Below, one piece after another: positions 32,329-44,620 of a stretch of DNA of 64,000 nt. This DNA comes from Synchiropus splendidus (lineage: Eukaryota; Chordata; Actinopteri; Syngnathiformes; Callionymidae). The notes under the pieces were generated by a model. That model was not told where the DNA came from and ran no database searches. It was given only the letters and a program-made list of their open reading frames with translations. The stretch spans positions 15,285,563 through 15,349,562 of the forward strand of contig NC_071348.1 in NCBI RefSeq assembly GCF_027744825.2, read 5' to 3'. The translations under genes and the position numbers were made by a program. The stretch's first letter is position 1. Each line of letters begins with the position of its first letter.

Positions 32329-34169
32329 ATGTCGTTCAGAAGAGAGGGAGACGACAAGAGTCAGCTCAACGTTCTTCAGGTATGCGTTACCCGAAATAGT
32401 TCTGGACTATTGTCGAATGGTTGATGAACTTCTTCTTCCAGAAACGTCGTGTAGCTGATCTTTTGTCCAACTTCATTCCCGAAGACGAAGCTGTTCTCCT
32501 CAGTAATGGAAGGTAGATTAAAATGACAAGCAAGCATCTTCTCATCCTTACAGCTAAAAAAGCTTTAAGGTGTTTCCATCACTTTGTTCCACCCCTGTAA
32601 GTGTTCTCACAAAAATGTTGTTGTTTCAGGTTGAGTTGTGCGGTGTGTCTCACTCGTCCCGTATTCGACAACGTCCAAATGTTGGCTGTCCACAGAAGGG
32701 GTAGAAAACACCTTGCAGGTGATAATGCAACGCTGCACTAAAAAGTGTAAAATTAGCATATCGTGGACTTGTGAGGACCACACCTCCCCGTGTGGACCAT
32801 TTGCCTTTTGTAAGGACCTTTTGCCGGTTCCCATGAGGTAAAGCCTCCATTTGAGGATTAAAACTTAACAATAACTGGGACATTATAATTGAATTTATGT
32901 TTGGTTCAGAGTCCTGGTTAAGGTTAGCCATGTGTTTTGGATGGTTAAGTCTAGGGACAGAAAGTGGGGAAAGCAACAACATCTGTGAAATGTTCCCACA
33001 AAACATAAGAAACATCAGGGTTTATTTTTGTCATGAGGATGAAATGTGCAGCATACATTGCACACTTTTGTCTTTTTTAAATATGTTTAAACTGTGACCA
33101 TACTGTGAGTATAAAAGCAGGAAATGTAAATGTACAAGCAAAGTACACACAACACAAGTGTGACTTCGCTATTGCTTTTTCATGTGTTTATGACAGTGGG
33201 CATGCGTAGGACCATGGTTGCTGACATCCTGTCTTTTTCAGGGGCAAAACGTTTCTTCTGTCGGAAAATCGAGATCAAAAATGAAACCCTGAAGAAAACT
33301 CACCAAAGATTCATCCAATTTGAAGAAAGTTCCGAAGTAAGTAACTTGTGTGTGTGATGAAGTCGAAGGAGGTGGATGTTGGCCACGTGACTCATTCAAG
33401 TTTCCCTCCAGGAGCCATCAGCATCATCTCCTTTACTGACGCGGACTCAACGACTCACTCACCACGCTCTGTTGAAGAGTCATCCCTACAAGAGCTGCCA
33501 CTCAAACCGTCGGTTAGAATCAAAACACACTGACACCCACATAGAATATATTTTGTACTTGTGCCCTCAAATATTCTGAAAAACATTTGCTGTAATCTTT
33601 TTTTTTTTTTCCCCAATCTGATCAATTCAGAACTTGTCGGACATCCTCTTTTTTTGTCCAGTCTGTTTCCATAAATTCACCAACACAACATTGGTGATCT
33701 CCGTATGAAATGGAGATTGTTTTCATCATTGAATTTGCTTAGAGTTAACGTTTGGTGAAATGTCCATGTTTGTCAACAGAAAACCTCAACCAGAACTTCT
33801 GAGAAGTGACGCAAGTACAGATGAACTAGCCTACAACAGAACTGAGTCTTCAAGCTCTGAAGGTGTGTGAAAGTTTTGGAAAGTTCTGTACCCCAAAATT
33901 GACTGTTTTCTTCAGTCCAAAATAAACACAGTGATCCAGAAAAGGTGTGCGCACCTGCATCCCCACTTCAGGCAGAAAGGAAACAGAAGCTGGAGCACCA
34001 GCTCAAATTGAAGAGGTAAGGTCTGAGCCCGGTTCAGTATCAGAGGCTATTTCCTCTTACAACCTGCTGCTGTGTTTCTAGTGCTGGCTGGCTGCAGGAT
34101 GTCCATGGTTGCTGGGTCAAAGATCCAAATGTTGAGTTTGATTCTGATGAAGAAGCACCACCACCTTGA
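32329..34169 (+). CDS. scnm1: Sodium channel modifier 1, minor-spliceosome zinc-finger protein
   Basis: Nuclear splicing factor first found as a modifier of sodium-channel splicing and associated with the U12-type spliceosome. Eight exons: 32329-32379, 32442-32512, 32630-32718, 33242-33336, 33412-33512, 33780-33862, 33916-34015 and 34082-34169. They sum to 225 residues (human 230), with all phases consistent. The start MSFRREGDDKSQLNVLQKRR is conserved. A C2H2-type finger uses Cys44, Cys47, His62 and His68 (CAVC, then HRRGRKH). PLLTRTQRLT and the C-terminal AGWLQD, GCWVKD and VEFDSDEE match the family. It is compact, with intron 3 holding a GTGGGGACC-type repeat, and lies tail-to-tail with tmod4, as expected from human 1q21. 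Confidence 0.94.
32755..33010. repeat. GTGGGGACC-type dispersed repeat in scnm1 intron 3
   Basis: Shares TGTGAGGACCACACC, TTTGAGGATTAAAAC, ACTGGGACATTATAATTG and CTGGTTAAGGTTAGCCATGT with 12480-12655. Non-coding. Confidence 0.55.
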
Positions 34170-34280
34170 CCAAAAATGTGAGCTATGCTTTATTGCAGCC
34201 TCTGAATTATTTTGTATTATGATGTGTTCTTTTTGTACTAGTGAGTGAGTGGTGCGTCACTCCATGTTGTGTATGATCTG

Positions 34281-34286
34281 AATAAA
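34281..34286 (+). terminator. scnm1 polyadenylation signal
   Basis: AATAAA 112 bases after the scnm1 stop, followed by a GT/T-rich stretch. Confidence 0.75.
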
Positions 34287-34289
34287 GTT

Positions 34290-35740
34290 TGGATTTTGGA
34301 AACATTTCATCTTTATTGCATGTGGCTTCCTGGATGGAGGAAACCGTCACAAGCAAGCATTTGTCAAATAGTGGACAATTGCAGCTGTACAATTTCTTTG
34401 TATAGTTTTGTGCCATGATGTCTGGGTGGTGCAGGAGCCAGCCTGGTGTCTGTGGCTGGGAATCAGATGATGGTCATGCTGCTTCACAAGTTCCCAAAGA
34501 TTTTGTGAACTTGTAAATAGTGATGAGTAAATGAGCCATCAAAGCGTTTCCACACAATGACACACTGTTCTGATACTGTGTCACTGAATACTGACACCTG
34601 GACATTAAAATCCCTTAAAGTCCCTGCAGGCAACCGACTTGACTGAACTGACACCGATTTGATGACCTACTGTATACAATATCATTTAAGTCTTTCCATT
34701 TATTATTTATTATTTATCAATTTATCAATATGAAAAATGTTTATTTCCAATGTTTTTAAATTTCCTAAATTCAATGATACCTTGTAAATTCATTTGAATT
34801 AGAATGGAACAAGACAAGTCGGAAATCTGAGACAAACACACAGATCGAAATAGCTACATTATTCTCCGACAGGAGATCAAAATGGTCCCACACGGCAGAC
34901 AGCTTGCGTTTCCCTTGGAGCTGCCCCCTAGATCCACAAAGACATTCACAAAGAACTGTGAGATTCGACTGTTTCAGCAGTTACATCCTGTTGACAGATG
35001 CGCTTCCTTAGAAACACAGTTCGGCGAGTTTTTGCCGGGTCGACACAGTCACATGATTGTCTTAAAGCGGTAGGCGCACTGACACAGGGATTGCAAAATC
35101 TGCAAAGTCTGCTCAGCATAATAAAAATTGGAAATCTAGCAAACAGCCCAGGAGTGTCAGTGATGGCTGAGGGAAGGGTTAGTGAGACTAACAACAGATA
35201 CATTATGAGCACCTGATAAATTAAAACAGGCAAAGAAAAGCCAAATCACAGGTGTCACTAATAAGCAAACTATGTCACATTCTTTTCTAATTTGCCCCAC
35301 TTCAAATCTGTATAAATTGCTAATCTATATAGATTGCTGCAGCGGCTCTGATGAACCGCCACCATAAGCAGCTGTTTCTGCTTGTAAACCCACCAGAACT
35401 CCCCCTCATCCTATCAAGTACCACCTTATATTTGGAACCAGAAATTGAATCCGACAAACAGTTCTGTCTCCATTTGGACTGTGGTGGTAAAAATAGTGGA
35501 GGTGAGCAGAGAAAGTGAATATCAGGAGGCGCTGAGAAGGTTCTAAGCTCAGAAGATTGGATCAATGCCGGTAAAACTTGAGGACTCCTGATTTAAACTG
35601 CAGTCCATGGTCGATGTATGTCTTTTGTGGCTTCACTTCATGCCACTTGCTTCAACTACCAAAAAGAAGACGTTTTTTTTCCACCACTTAAACATTTGAT
35701 GTAAGGTCTGTTTAAGGAGGAAGGAGTGTAGAAATATAAT
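34290..35740. other. Convergent intergenic region between scnm1 and tmod4
   Basis: I see no coding exon, no RNA gene and no clear element here; short open frames lack splice or family support. Confidence 0.5.
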
Positions 35741-35741
35741 C

Positions 35742-35747
35742 TTTATT
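35742..35747 (-). terminator. tmod4 polyadenylation signal
   Basis: AATAAA on the minus strand, about 95 bases beyond the tmod4 stop. A GAT-rich imperfect trinucleotide run (35778-35820) lies within the short 3' UTR. Confidence 0.6.
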
Positions 35748-35839
35748 TACAGTCATGAATCGATCACAAATCAAGAGTGATGATGAAGACTATGATGATG
35801 ATGACGATGAAGATGATGGTTATAAATACTCTTGCACAT

Positions 35840-38800
35840 TCATCTTAATCTTTGCTGTCGAACTGTGGAAACAAAAAACAAGAACAAGCTAACTATGGAC
35901 GAAGGACATTAAGACACAGAAACTGATGTACTAACAGTGACGTGAAACAGGTGATCAATTATAGTCACTTGTAAATGTTTTTCATGTGCGTAGGAGCCAT
36001 ACACGTGTGCATGCATTTCTCACTCATGTCATTGTTGCGTGTCATTGCCATTGCGGCGCGGGCCCGTGGACCCTGCTGGGTGAAGTGGTATCCGAACTTC
36101 AGGATGCTGGAGTTGTTCTCCAACATCGCAGCGATCTCCATTTCAACTGAGTCACCCAACTTTTGCCTCTGAATAGAAATGGGGCAATGAGTCTTTTTGA
36201 GGCACGATACAGCAGCAGCACTGCGGCCTGTAGAGACTTCACCTGATTGTCGATCTTCAGCTCTACCAGTGTAGCATTGTTAGCCATCGCCCGGATTATT
36301 GCCATCATTCCATCTGAGGTGATGAAGTTGGACTCAATGTTGAGTGCCTGTAGACTCGTGTTCTCCAGCAGCATCTCGGCACATGCCTGCACAAACAATG
36401 AACTGCTGACTTGAGTTCAGGCAACACTGCCTCACATATGTCCATTGATCAGTCATTTTTGGTCCAATTAAGCAACGTGGTCCACTGTGAGTCTAGGATC
36501 AGCCCATCTGCGAGTCCTTCTTTTTGCCTTATATTAGTTTGACTACAACTACACATAAACTAGAAACAGGATGCAAGACTAGGAAGTTCAGAGCAAACCA
36601 GCAAAGACAAACTTCACCCATGTGAGGTGATTTCCATTCCACTTTCAACAGCTATTTGTGAGAATAAACCACCAACCTCAGTGGTACAAAACAGACAGAG
36701 AAGCAGTCACACAAATCCAGGTTTCGCTCACTGGACTGGAGTTCTTTACCTCTGGTAACACGAGCTTTCTTGATCACCAGACTTGCTGCAAACTGTGGTA
36801 GTGTAGAATTGATGTAGTTCTTACTTACATAAGCAACTGGATCATTACTGCGGGTGGCGGCAATACTCAGAGATTCCACATGAGAATTTCCCTTCATGGC
36901 TTCAAATATTTCCTTCAGAGTCGGGATGGGTATGTCCTATCAAATGGGAAAGGTCAGAGTCCAGTGTGTTGTCGCACATACTGTGGTGAAGAACCAGACC
37001 TTGATGTTGTTTAGGTTGACATCTATGAGGCTGCTGTCATTGTTATGGATCCGCTCCAGAGTTTCTTCCACATTGGTACTGTTTGGAGGCTCGTCAGGAA
37101 AGATCTTGAATGGATCTGGCTTGACAACACCTGGAAGTTCATAGTTTGTGCTTTTACACTGAATCATTCATGTCATTTCCATAAAAAAAACTTGCACCCT
37201 AAAAACCTGTGAAGTGACTGGATCTTCTGAAGCCTCAGAACCTTGGATGTAAAACAACATCACACCTGCGATAACATTTGGCGCATTAAGACATTCAAGT
37301 GATTGTACAACAGTAATCCTAGTCAATTTTCTCCAAACATTGGCGAAAGGCACACAAAACAGTTATTTTTTACCTCCAACTATTTGTGTACCTCCTCAAA
37401 AACATAACCTCCTTCGCCAAAGTGGTTATGTTTCTGATTGCATTGGTTTGTCTGTCTGTTTTCAAAATAACTTTAGTTATGGACGGATTTGGATAAAATT
37501 TTAAGGTAATGTGAGAAATATGACAAGGAACAAAACTGAATTTTGGGACTGAGCCGGATCGCAGTCTGGATCCTGGGATTTTTACTTTATGTGTGCATTA
37601 CTTTGGGGACATGTGCATGTGTTTAACCCCTTTGGCATGCAAGCATGCATGTGCGCCGAAATAGCTCAGTTGGGAGAACAGGACCAGAGTTGGACTCTGT
37701 CTTTTGGCAGTCACATGGGATCACTTTTTAATCAGTTGCTCCACTATTAATGCAATTTCAACCAATACCACGTTGCAATTATGTCTATAACTGACTTTCG
37801 CCCATACTTCTTTGCAGCATATTCACTTACCACCTTGTTGAGTTGTCAAGTCATGTCATGTACATTTGCAAATGCAAACATTACCAACAATGGTTCTGAA
37901 TCGATTATTAAACGTCCAAATTCCAATTATTCAGATAAGCATTGGATGGAGCTAAAAGGTGGAACTCACGAGTGCAGCATGCTATCACCCGAACACTATA
38001 CAGAGCACAAGTGTGGCCACACCATGGTTTATTTTTTTGACCTCCAAATCCAAAATAATTTCTCATGAAATTTGAAAATCATAATGAATGCCAATGCGGA
38101 CTAGTTGATTTGTGCAAAATGCAGCAAACAGAACGATTAATATGCAGCATACAGAACTATGAAACCGTAATCTTCAAGATCACATCAGCGTCACCAGCAT
38201 ATGCAGCTTGTTTAGTGACAGCAGCAAATTACACTCACTGTAAATTCCTTCAGTGTTTGCAATGGTTCCTGTCGTTCCGAGAGCGTCATAGTACTGTTTG
38301 TTACTCATCAACGTGTACATTCCCAGGATGGCTGCAAGACAAACAATCACACACACTGTGAAGACTGTCAATAGAATGCTCATGTCACAAGAGAAAGAGA
38401 GACAGGAGGACAGTTTCTGTGACACTACGTGTAAGTAGGTTTACAGGTCCATATTCTCTCAGTGGACTGGGAGTTTCCAGCTAGACGTGACTTTGCCAGG
38501 ATTATTTGTGACCAGTGCTGAATAGAGGGAATCCGATTCAGGTGTCACGTGTCAGTTCAAACCATACGTGGGTCAAGAATTGCTGCACCTGTTGCCTGAT
38601 GATGACGTCATCACTCTGACAGTTCCACTCACTTTCTCCTTAGTCTTACCAGCAATGTCACACATCTCTGCATCTGTGGCATTCTTCAGTGCCTCCTCCA
38701 GCTCTGGTTCCAGAATAACCTGCTCATGTTCAGGGACTGATGCACTTTTCTTGGCCACAAAGACTTTTCCTGGACAAAACGGTGAGATAGGATCAAGGCA

Positions 38801-39428
38801 AGGTATGGTGTCAACACAATGGCCAGCATCAGATTGTCTTCAAGCAGTCACCCCGACTGTTTGCTTTTTGCTTTTCACTTTCAAAAGACTCTAGACCCTT
38901 CCTCATCTCCAGTTACTTCACCGTGCTTTTTCTGTCCATGTGAACTCACCTTTCTTTTCACCTGTAAAAGGAACCAGGTCCTCCCGGTCGTCACACTCCA
39001 GCGCCGTCTTCTCCAGGTGCTGAAGCAGGGCGTCACGGTCGAAACGACCTGTTGGACTTTTCTTTGTCTGGTCACGCTGACGGAATCCAGCTGGCAGCAT
39101 GGCATTCTGGAACAGAGGTGAGGAGTCATCATCCTTTACAAAATGACGAATGGGTCACAACTTCAACGGGACTCAAGAACCTTGCATACCAGATAAAAGC
39201 CCAATGCACAAGCCCTCATGGTTATAAGAGAATAGATAAGAGTAGAGCATATCCGGACTCACAACCTCACACACACCACATCACCACAGTAGTTTTCAAA
39301 TAGTTTTTAGTAGTTTGCAACTGAACCTCTGGGTCCATCTCCTGCAGCTCATACTCCAACTGGTCCAGTTCTTCAGCACTGAGGCCCTTGAGGATGGCAT
39401 CCTCATCAATGTCCCGAGGATCCGACAT
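35840..39428 (-). CDS. tmod4: Tropomodulin 4 (skeletal muscle actin pointed-end capper)
   Basis: Caps the pointed ends of thin filaments together with tropomyosin. Nine exons: 39428-39327, 39106-38950, 38769-38650, 38331-38239, 37130-37000, 36936-36829, 36386-36243, 36168-36024 and 35862-35840, encoding 340 residues (human 345). Signatures: [83 protein letters not shown] and [16 protein letters not shown]. The N-terminal half holds the tropomyosin and first actin sites; the second half is a leucine-rich repeat domain. The last exon is 23 nt, encoding the tail IRQQRLR. Reading past the donor at 36023 would give an unrelated 17-residue tail, so the spliced end is preferred. Position beside scnm1 supports tmod4 over other tropomodulins. 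Confidence 0.93.
37382..37620. mobile_element. Teleost MITE remnant with CCTCC..GGTTATG start
   Basis: Contains CTCCTTCGCCAAAGTGGTTA, then TTGTCTGTCTG, AGTTATGGACGGATTT and TTGGGACTGAGCCGG. This order is found in a widespread animal repeat that begins CCTCCGCCAAGGAGGTTATG. It lies in the tmod4 intron between exons 38331-38239 and 37130-37000. Confidence 0.5.
37655..37677 (+). repeat. 5' fragment of a tRNA-Phe sequence
   Basis: 23 bases identical to the start of vertebrate tRNA-Phe as I remember it (GCCGAAATAGCTCAGTTGGG and three more), covering the acceptor strand, D-arm and internal A box. The anticodon and 3' half are missing, so it is not a functional tRNA. It may be the head of a tRNA-derived SINE or a retroposed tRNA fragment. 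Confidence 0.55.
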
Positions 39429-39559
39429 GACTCAGTTGCTCAGTGTGGCCAGAGGGCGGCACTATTCTGGAATAAGAGGCCAATGTGAGATTGTGCATGT
39501 GAGAGCATTACCAAATGTCTTATCTGAGAACAACACACATGCGCACACACCCTCATGTT

Positions 39560-40090
39560 ATGCTTTTATGTTTTCGGGGGACATTTCATTGACTGTAATG
39601 TTTTCCCCAGTCTCTTACCCTAAACCCACCCAACCAAAACAAATGCCTTGACCACAGCCTAAACCAAACTTATTGAATCATAATAACCTAGTTATTTTAA
39701 AGTTGTAATACTTAAATTGAGGCTTAATCCTGTGGGGATCTGCAAAAGTTCCCCACAAATAGCACCAAATAGCTAAAGGTCCCCAGAAGGAAGTGTGTTC
39801 CCAAGAATTGGTGACCACATACAAGCACACACACACATGCACACGGACAAACACACAAATATTTGTGTTTATGTATTGTGGGGTCTGCTCATTGACCCTA
39901 AACCTAACCATCAAAAAAAGGCAAAACTTAACCAGAAATTAAACCAAATATAAATATAATTATAATGACCCATTCTTTAATAAAGTACAATCCTCAAATT
40001 GAGGCTTAAATTTGTGGGGACCAGCAAAAGGCCGCCACTAGGAGGTGTGTTTCCAAGAATTGATCCCCACAAGTATAGCTTTACAAAGAC
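39560..40090. repeat. GTCCCC-type dispersed repeat, two tandem-like units
   Basis: Two successive units share TTAAATTGAGGCTTAATCCT / TCAAATTGAGGCTTAAATTT, a TGTGGGGA box followed by GCAAAAG, and AAGAATTG with ACACACAC tracts. The same family is at 12480 and 32755. It lies upstream of the tmod4 start codon, in the probable 5' region. Confidence 0.55.
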
Positions 40091-40099
40091 GCACACACA

Positions 40100-42105
40100 C
40101 ATATGCACAAGGATGTAAACTTTCCCAAAACACTCACTTTGATGTTTGGTTCAGATACAAACAGGCTCACTATTCAAATGTGGGAGGTCAAAGGTCGCAG
40201 GTTTCCTGCAGCAGTAGCCTTCCCCCTTCAACAGATGAAGTCCCCCCAGGTCTACTCCCCAAGTCATGCATTCCTCTTCCCCACCAGCTTAATTTTAGAT
40301 CCACAATTCACCGACTTACTGCGGTGAAAATTCCTGATCACACACACAGGCAAAAACAAGTGTAGTTGCAAAAGTCTTTCGCACTGACACACAGACACTG
40401 AACCTACCGTCTCTACCAACAGATCAGCAGTGCGCTCTAGTTCTCTACAGTTTGAATACCCCCAGCCCCCTAGGATCACCAGCCTCACCACGGATCCCCT
40501 GTCAGCGTTACTATTCGGGTTATGGGTGGTGTGGGGGTTGTCCTTGTGAGTAATTTAAGATGAGCAGAGTGCAGACACTGCCATCTAGTGACAAATGTTT
40601 CAAACGTACCCCCTATATTCCAGACAGGTTATCCGCTAAAATGGAAGGATCCCCTCCACACCTTAACCCAAGAAGCTAACCATCCATGAACACCATTCAC
40701 GAACAACAAGTACGAGTTTACATCAAATATTTCGAAATCCATACACATTAAAAGTATATTAATTAGGTTCGATTAGATCAGATTTTCAATCTGGTAGAAA
40801 CCCCCCCACATCTGAAAACATTTCTCCACAGAATTATTTTCTCTTGTACTCAAACAGCATACATTTTTCAAATTATTTTCATACGATTATACTATTGAGA
40901 CACGAGCCAGTAAGATTGGAATTGCATTCTTAATTTGAAGACGACTTGCAAGTAACTACACAAGAGACAGAGTTGAGGTTCCAAGTCAGTGTTGGCTCGA
41001 GTCAGTCGAGGTCTGAGGTGGTGAATTTTGGGTGGGTTGATGGAAGACAACCACCGACTGCAAGTCAACATTCACTGACGCACAGTAACCTGAAATCAGA
41101 TAGGAATGCTGTCTGGTGAGAATCTTCCCGTCACTGTTTGAAGGTTGCGCCAATCACAAACATCCACCACACCTGTACACAAATTCAGGCATCATCAGGT
41201 CAGGTCTGTTTTTGTTTCCACAACTTATAAAAGTTGATTCTAGCAACAATGTGTGCTCCGACTTAAGAAGTGTTGGAGAGGGTCATACCATGGTCAATGA
41301 GGATCCCAAGTCTTTTGCGGTGTAGAGAATGCTAGGATACATTAGAAAAACCACAAGAAACACCTGTGCCATTTACCTGGGCTTCATCCAAAACAACTCC
41401 AGAGACTGTGGGGGTAGTATAAGCTTGGAGACACTCTTTAGGGGGTGTCACACCACTGGACAGAGAAGGGTGACAACACTGTTGTGCACCAGCGAGTTGA
41501 TATATTTATCATATATGTATGACTACCCTCACTTCCAGTGAGTGTCACCATTTTTATTTGCACTTTTAAAACACAAATAACTTAGAATGGAGTTTTACCT
41601 GAAAGCGAATGATCTCACCGTTTAAATCGCTTTAATTCATGTTTTCCGTCACTTCCGACTTTGTCAGCTGATTTCCAGGAATCTTTTTTTTATCTGTGGG
41701 TGGGGCGTTAACACAGGAAATTGCACAGCAAAGATCAAGTTTCTGTTTGAGAACAAGATAGAACCAGTTTTCCAGCTGATCGGAGTTCATGACACTCCCC
41801 GAATCAATATAAACAGTTGATCTGTAAGCCATTAACACACACACTTGGGGCTTTCCAATATGCTCGGTTAAAGTAACTAAGAGTAAGAGGCATCAAGTCA
41901 AGAAAGAAAGAAAGAACATTTTATTTGACAAAATATCAGCTGAATCAAGTAAAGTGACTTTTCAAACACATTTTACATACAAACACTAGAAAAATAGGAA
42001 TTTAGTACACTTGTGAACTAATCAAATGTAGTTACAGTAAGAGCTTCGCTGAAACCAAAAACAAACAGTTACTTTGGAACTTCCCCACAGAAGCCCTAGT
42101 CATGG
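40100..42105. other. Region between tmod4 and mcl1, including mcl1 3' UTR
   Basis: No coding exon is supported. A minus-strand AATAAA at 41920-41925, next to a GAAAGAAAGAAAG run, is a candidate mcl1 polyadenylation site about 180 bases after its stop. Confidence 0.5.
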
Positions 42106-43199
42106 TCATTTACGCAGCAACATGGCCACTGACGCACCAATACCAGCAACACCAAGAACTGCCATTAGCACATTCCTCATGGATGATTCAGGATCTGACA
42201 CTCGAAAGAAGTCCACAAAGCCATCCTGAAGCACATAGAAATGAACTCAGACTGAGGATTAACAGATTTTACACTGAAAATATTCACTTTGTGCACTGTA
42301 CTCACCCAAGAGTTATTCTGAAGCAGCCAGTCCCGCTGCTCCAAGAGCAGATATGAAGAGATTTCCTTAGACACCATAGACACACAATCCGTCTGCCCAC
42401 GCTCCTTCAGGTACTGACACACTGTTGCTCCAAACGCCACGAGGCTGGCAATGCGACCCCAGTTGGTCTTCCCATCTGAAAACATGCTCTTTGAAACAAC
42501 ATTCACAACGCTCTCGTTGATGCCCTGCTTGTCCTCCGTGAACCTGCTGATAATTCCTAGGGAGAGAGAAGAATGCTCAGTGTACACCAAAGTATCACCA
42601 TTCACAAAGAGCAAACTAAACAAATATCTGGCGTTGATGGCCAACAACAAAGTTTATACGAAGTGCCACGATGAAGTTCTAGATTATAAATCACCATCCA
42701 CCGTCATATTTTGGATTAATGCACAAGACTTCTGGCACTCACCTTTATACACGTATCTGTGCTTTTCGAGTAGTCCCTTGACGACCCTCTTCATAGTGGT
42801 CAGTGCCGGGCTCTCTGACCACCGGGTCTCCGTCTGACTGAGCAGTTGTGAGAGGGAGTCGTGGATGAGATCTCTGGTGTCCGCCTCTAGAGCCGCGTCG
42901 GCGACGGAACACGCCAGTTTATCGAGGTCTGGCAAAATTTCGGGAGTGCAAGGCAGCGAGCCGTCGTCAACTTCAGCATGGATGTTTTTGGACGCGATGT
43001 CGTTCGAGTTGACGTCCAATGTGATGGTTCGTTGTCTGGCCGGGGCGACCGTTCCAGGTAGTGCAGGCTTTGCGGAAGAGAAAGTTTCCTCAACGGCTCC
43101 ATTTTGAGGGGAGAGCTGGCTGACCAATCCGCTCGTAAAACCGACGCGATTTGGTCTCAGACGAGGAAGGCTCATGTCAAAAAGAACAATCCTACTCAA
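42106..43199 (-). CDS. mcl1: Mcl1, BCL2-family apoptosis regulator
   Basis: Pro-survival BCL2 family protein acting at mitochondria by binding BH3 proteins. Three exons: 43199-42743, 42556-42306 and 42225-42106, giving 275 residues from the first Met or 267 from the Met at 43175; which start is used is unclear. Exon 1 is the long disordered, Pro/Ser/Asp-rich regulatory region typical of Mcl1. BH1 is intact (FSDGKTNWGRIASLVAFGA) and BH2 is intact (RDWLLQNNSWDGFVDFF). The last exon ends in a membrane anchor (VLMAVLGVAGIGASVAMLLR). The BH3 region (ALTTMKRVVKGLLEKH) has Val-Lys where family members have Gly-Asp. Exon structure matches human MCL1, and the neighbourhood matches 1q21. Confidence 0.93.
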
Positions 43200-43337
43200 A
43201 TAAAAGTTGAAAGACGTGTGGGATAAAACAAAAAAACCTCGCGTCTACCTAATTTAAATTCCAAGCGTCGACAACAAGCTACACGCCACCATTCCGTCGA
43301 CAGCTCAGGCGGAAGTGAAGGCTGGGGGAGGGGGACG

Positions 43338-43410
43338 TTGCGTTACGCAAGTGACGTAGGGGAATTCAAACAAAGACGCCGTTTGGCTTTGTCTTTGTAG
43401 TACGTCACTG
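43338..43410 (-). promoter_or_regulatory. mcl1 promoter motifs (C/EBP-like palindrome and CRE half sites)
   Basis: Just upstream of mcl1 lie TTGCGTTACGCAA (43338-43350, a C/EBP-type palindrome), TGACGTA (43352-43358) and TACGTCA (43401-43407), both CRE-like. Mammalian MCL1 is induced through CREB/ATF, so the motifs fit, but their use here is inferred. Confidence 0.4.
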
Positions 43411-43499
43411 TGGCACCAAATCAAAGGCGTTTCAGGGCCACTCACAATAACGTAATATAAATACATGAAGAATATGTGTTTTTTTGCGGGCACCATCTA

Positions 43500-44612
43500 C
43501 CTGTGCCAAAACGACATTAAAGCCAGTTAGGTGAGAAAAAAAGAAGGAAGGAACTCAAGCACTTACAAACAAGACTGGCGCAACAACAACTCCTGAAAAC
43601 ACAACAGGACAGGAAGTTTTGAGAGTGAATCTCGCCCACATACAATATGTACAATACAGTCTCCATATATGACATATGACGTGGAAATATGACATATATT
43701 AGTTAGAATAGATCATTATTGACAACAACATTGTAAAAACAAATGTCTACAAACATTCTTCTTTGCAAAAACAACTTTACTTACAAAGTGTATTTATTTC
43801 ACCAATCTCAAATTCTAAATTCAACTATAAATTGTGTCTTAAGAGGTTTAAATCATAATATAATGCGATTTAAATTCATAGGATTATGAGATTTAAATTC
43901 ACAAGATTACAAGATTTAAAGTTATAACATTACATTAATTGAAGTCATTGTATTATTAGATTAATACGTTTAGTCATGTTGCGCGTGTTGTGAAGATATG
44001 CTGTGGGATTGGTTTTACAAATAAAGAAAGCCTTAATCTTTTACCATACTAACATCAGTGCACAGACTTAGGTAATAATAATAGGTAATAGTCGATTGTA
44101 GGGTTATGAGTGGCTGCATCCACATGGGTTTGGTAGTATCTCAGGAGACAATGAGGATGATCCTCAAGATTTTGGACCCCGAGTGAGTGGAGCTCACCGT
44201 TGCTGTAGGGGGCCCAATGCACTGTGCATATGGAATCGTTTGATTACATCGCCACATAATGTAGATGGAATCACATTATACCAACAGTGAACCTAAAAGT
44301 AATTGTGAACCTCTTTGTGTCCAGGTGGTTCCCACCAAGGTTAAAATAGTTTTGGATTTTCCATTATTTATTTATTTATTAGTTTTGAATTTTTGTCTGT
44401 CAAATTTGGTTTTAATTCGTTTTTCGAGTGGGTTGGCTAGTTTTAAGTTTCAGTTTAGTTTTTATTAGTTGTAGTTGCTTTTTTTCATTTAACATTGGAA
44501 CAAGATTGCACATTGAAATAGGTCACAAAACAGTAATAACGCAAAAATAATTTCCACATAAATTGTGTCAATTAGTTCTTGTTTTATGAAAAACGTTATT
44601 TTTTATTTTTAT
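43500..44612. other. Intergenic, AT-rich
   Basis: No gene seen. 44340-44610 is a T-rich repeat (AAAATAGTTTTGG, TTAGTTTTTATTAGTTGTAG) of a common teleost type, into which the fold-back element at 44621 appears to abut. Confidence 0.45.
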
Positions 44613-44620
44613 TTCGGTTA

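Noticed and set aside
37655..37727. Functional tRNA-Phe gene
   Set aside because: Only the 5' third matches; the anticodon arm, T-arm and 3' acceptor strand are absent.
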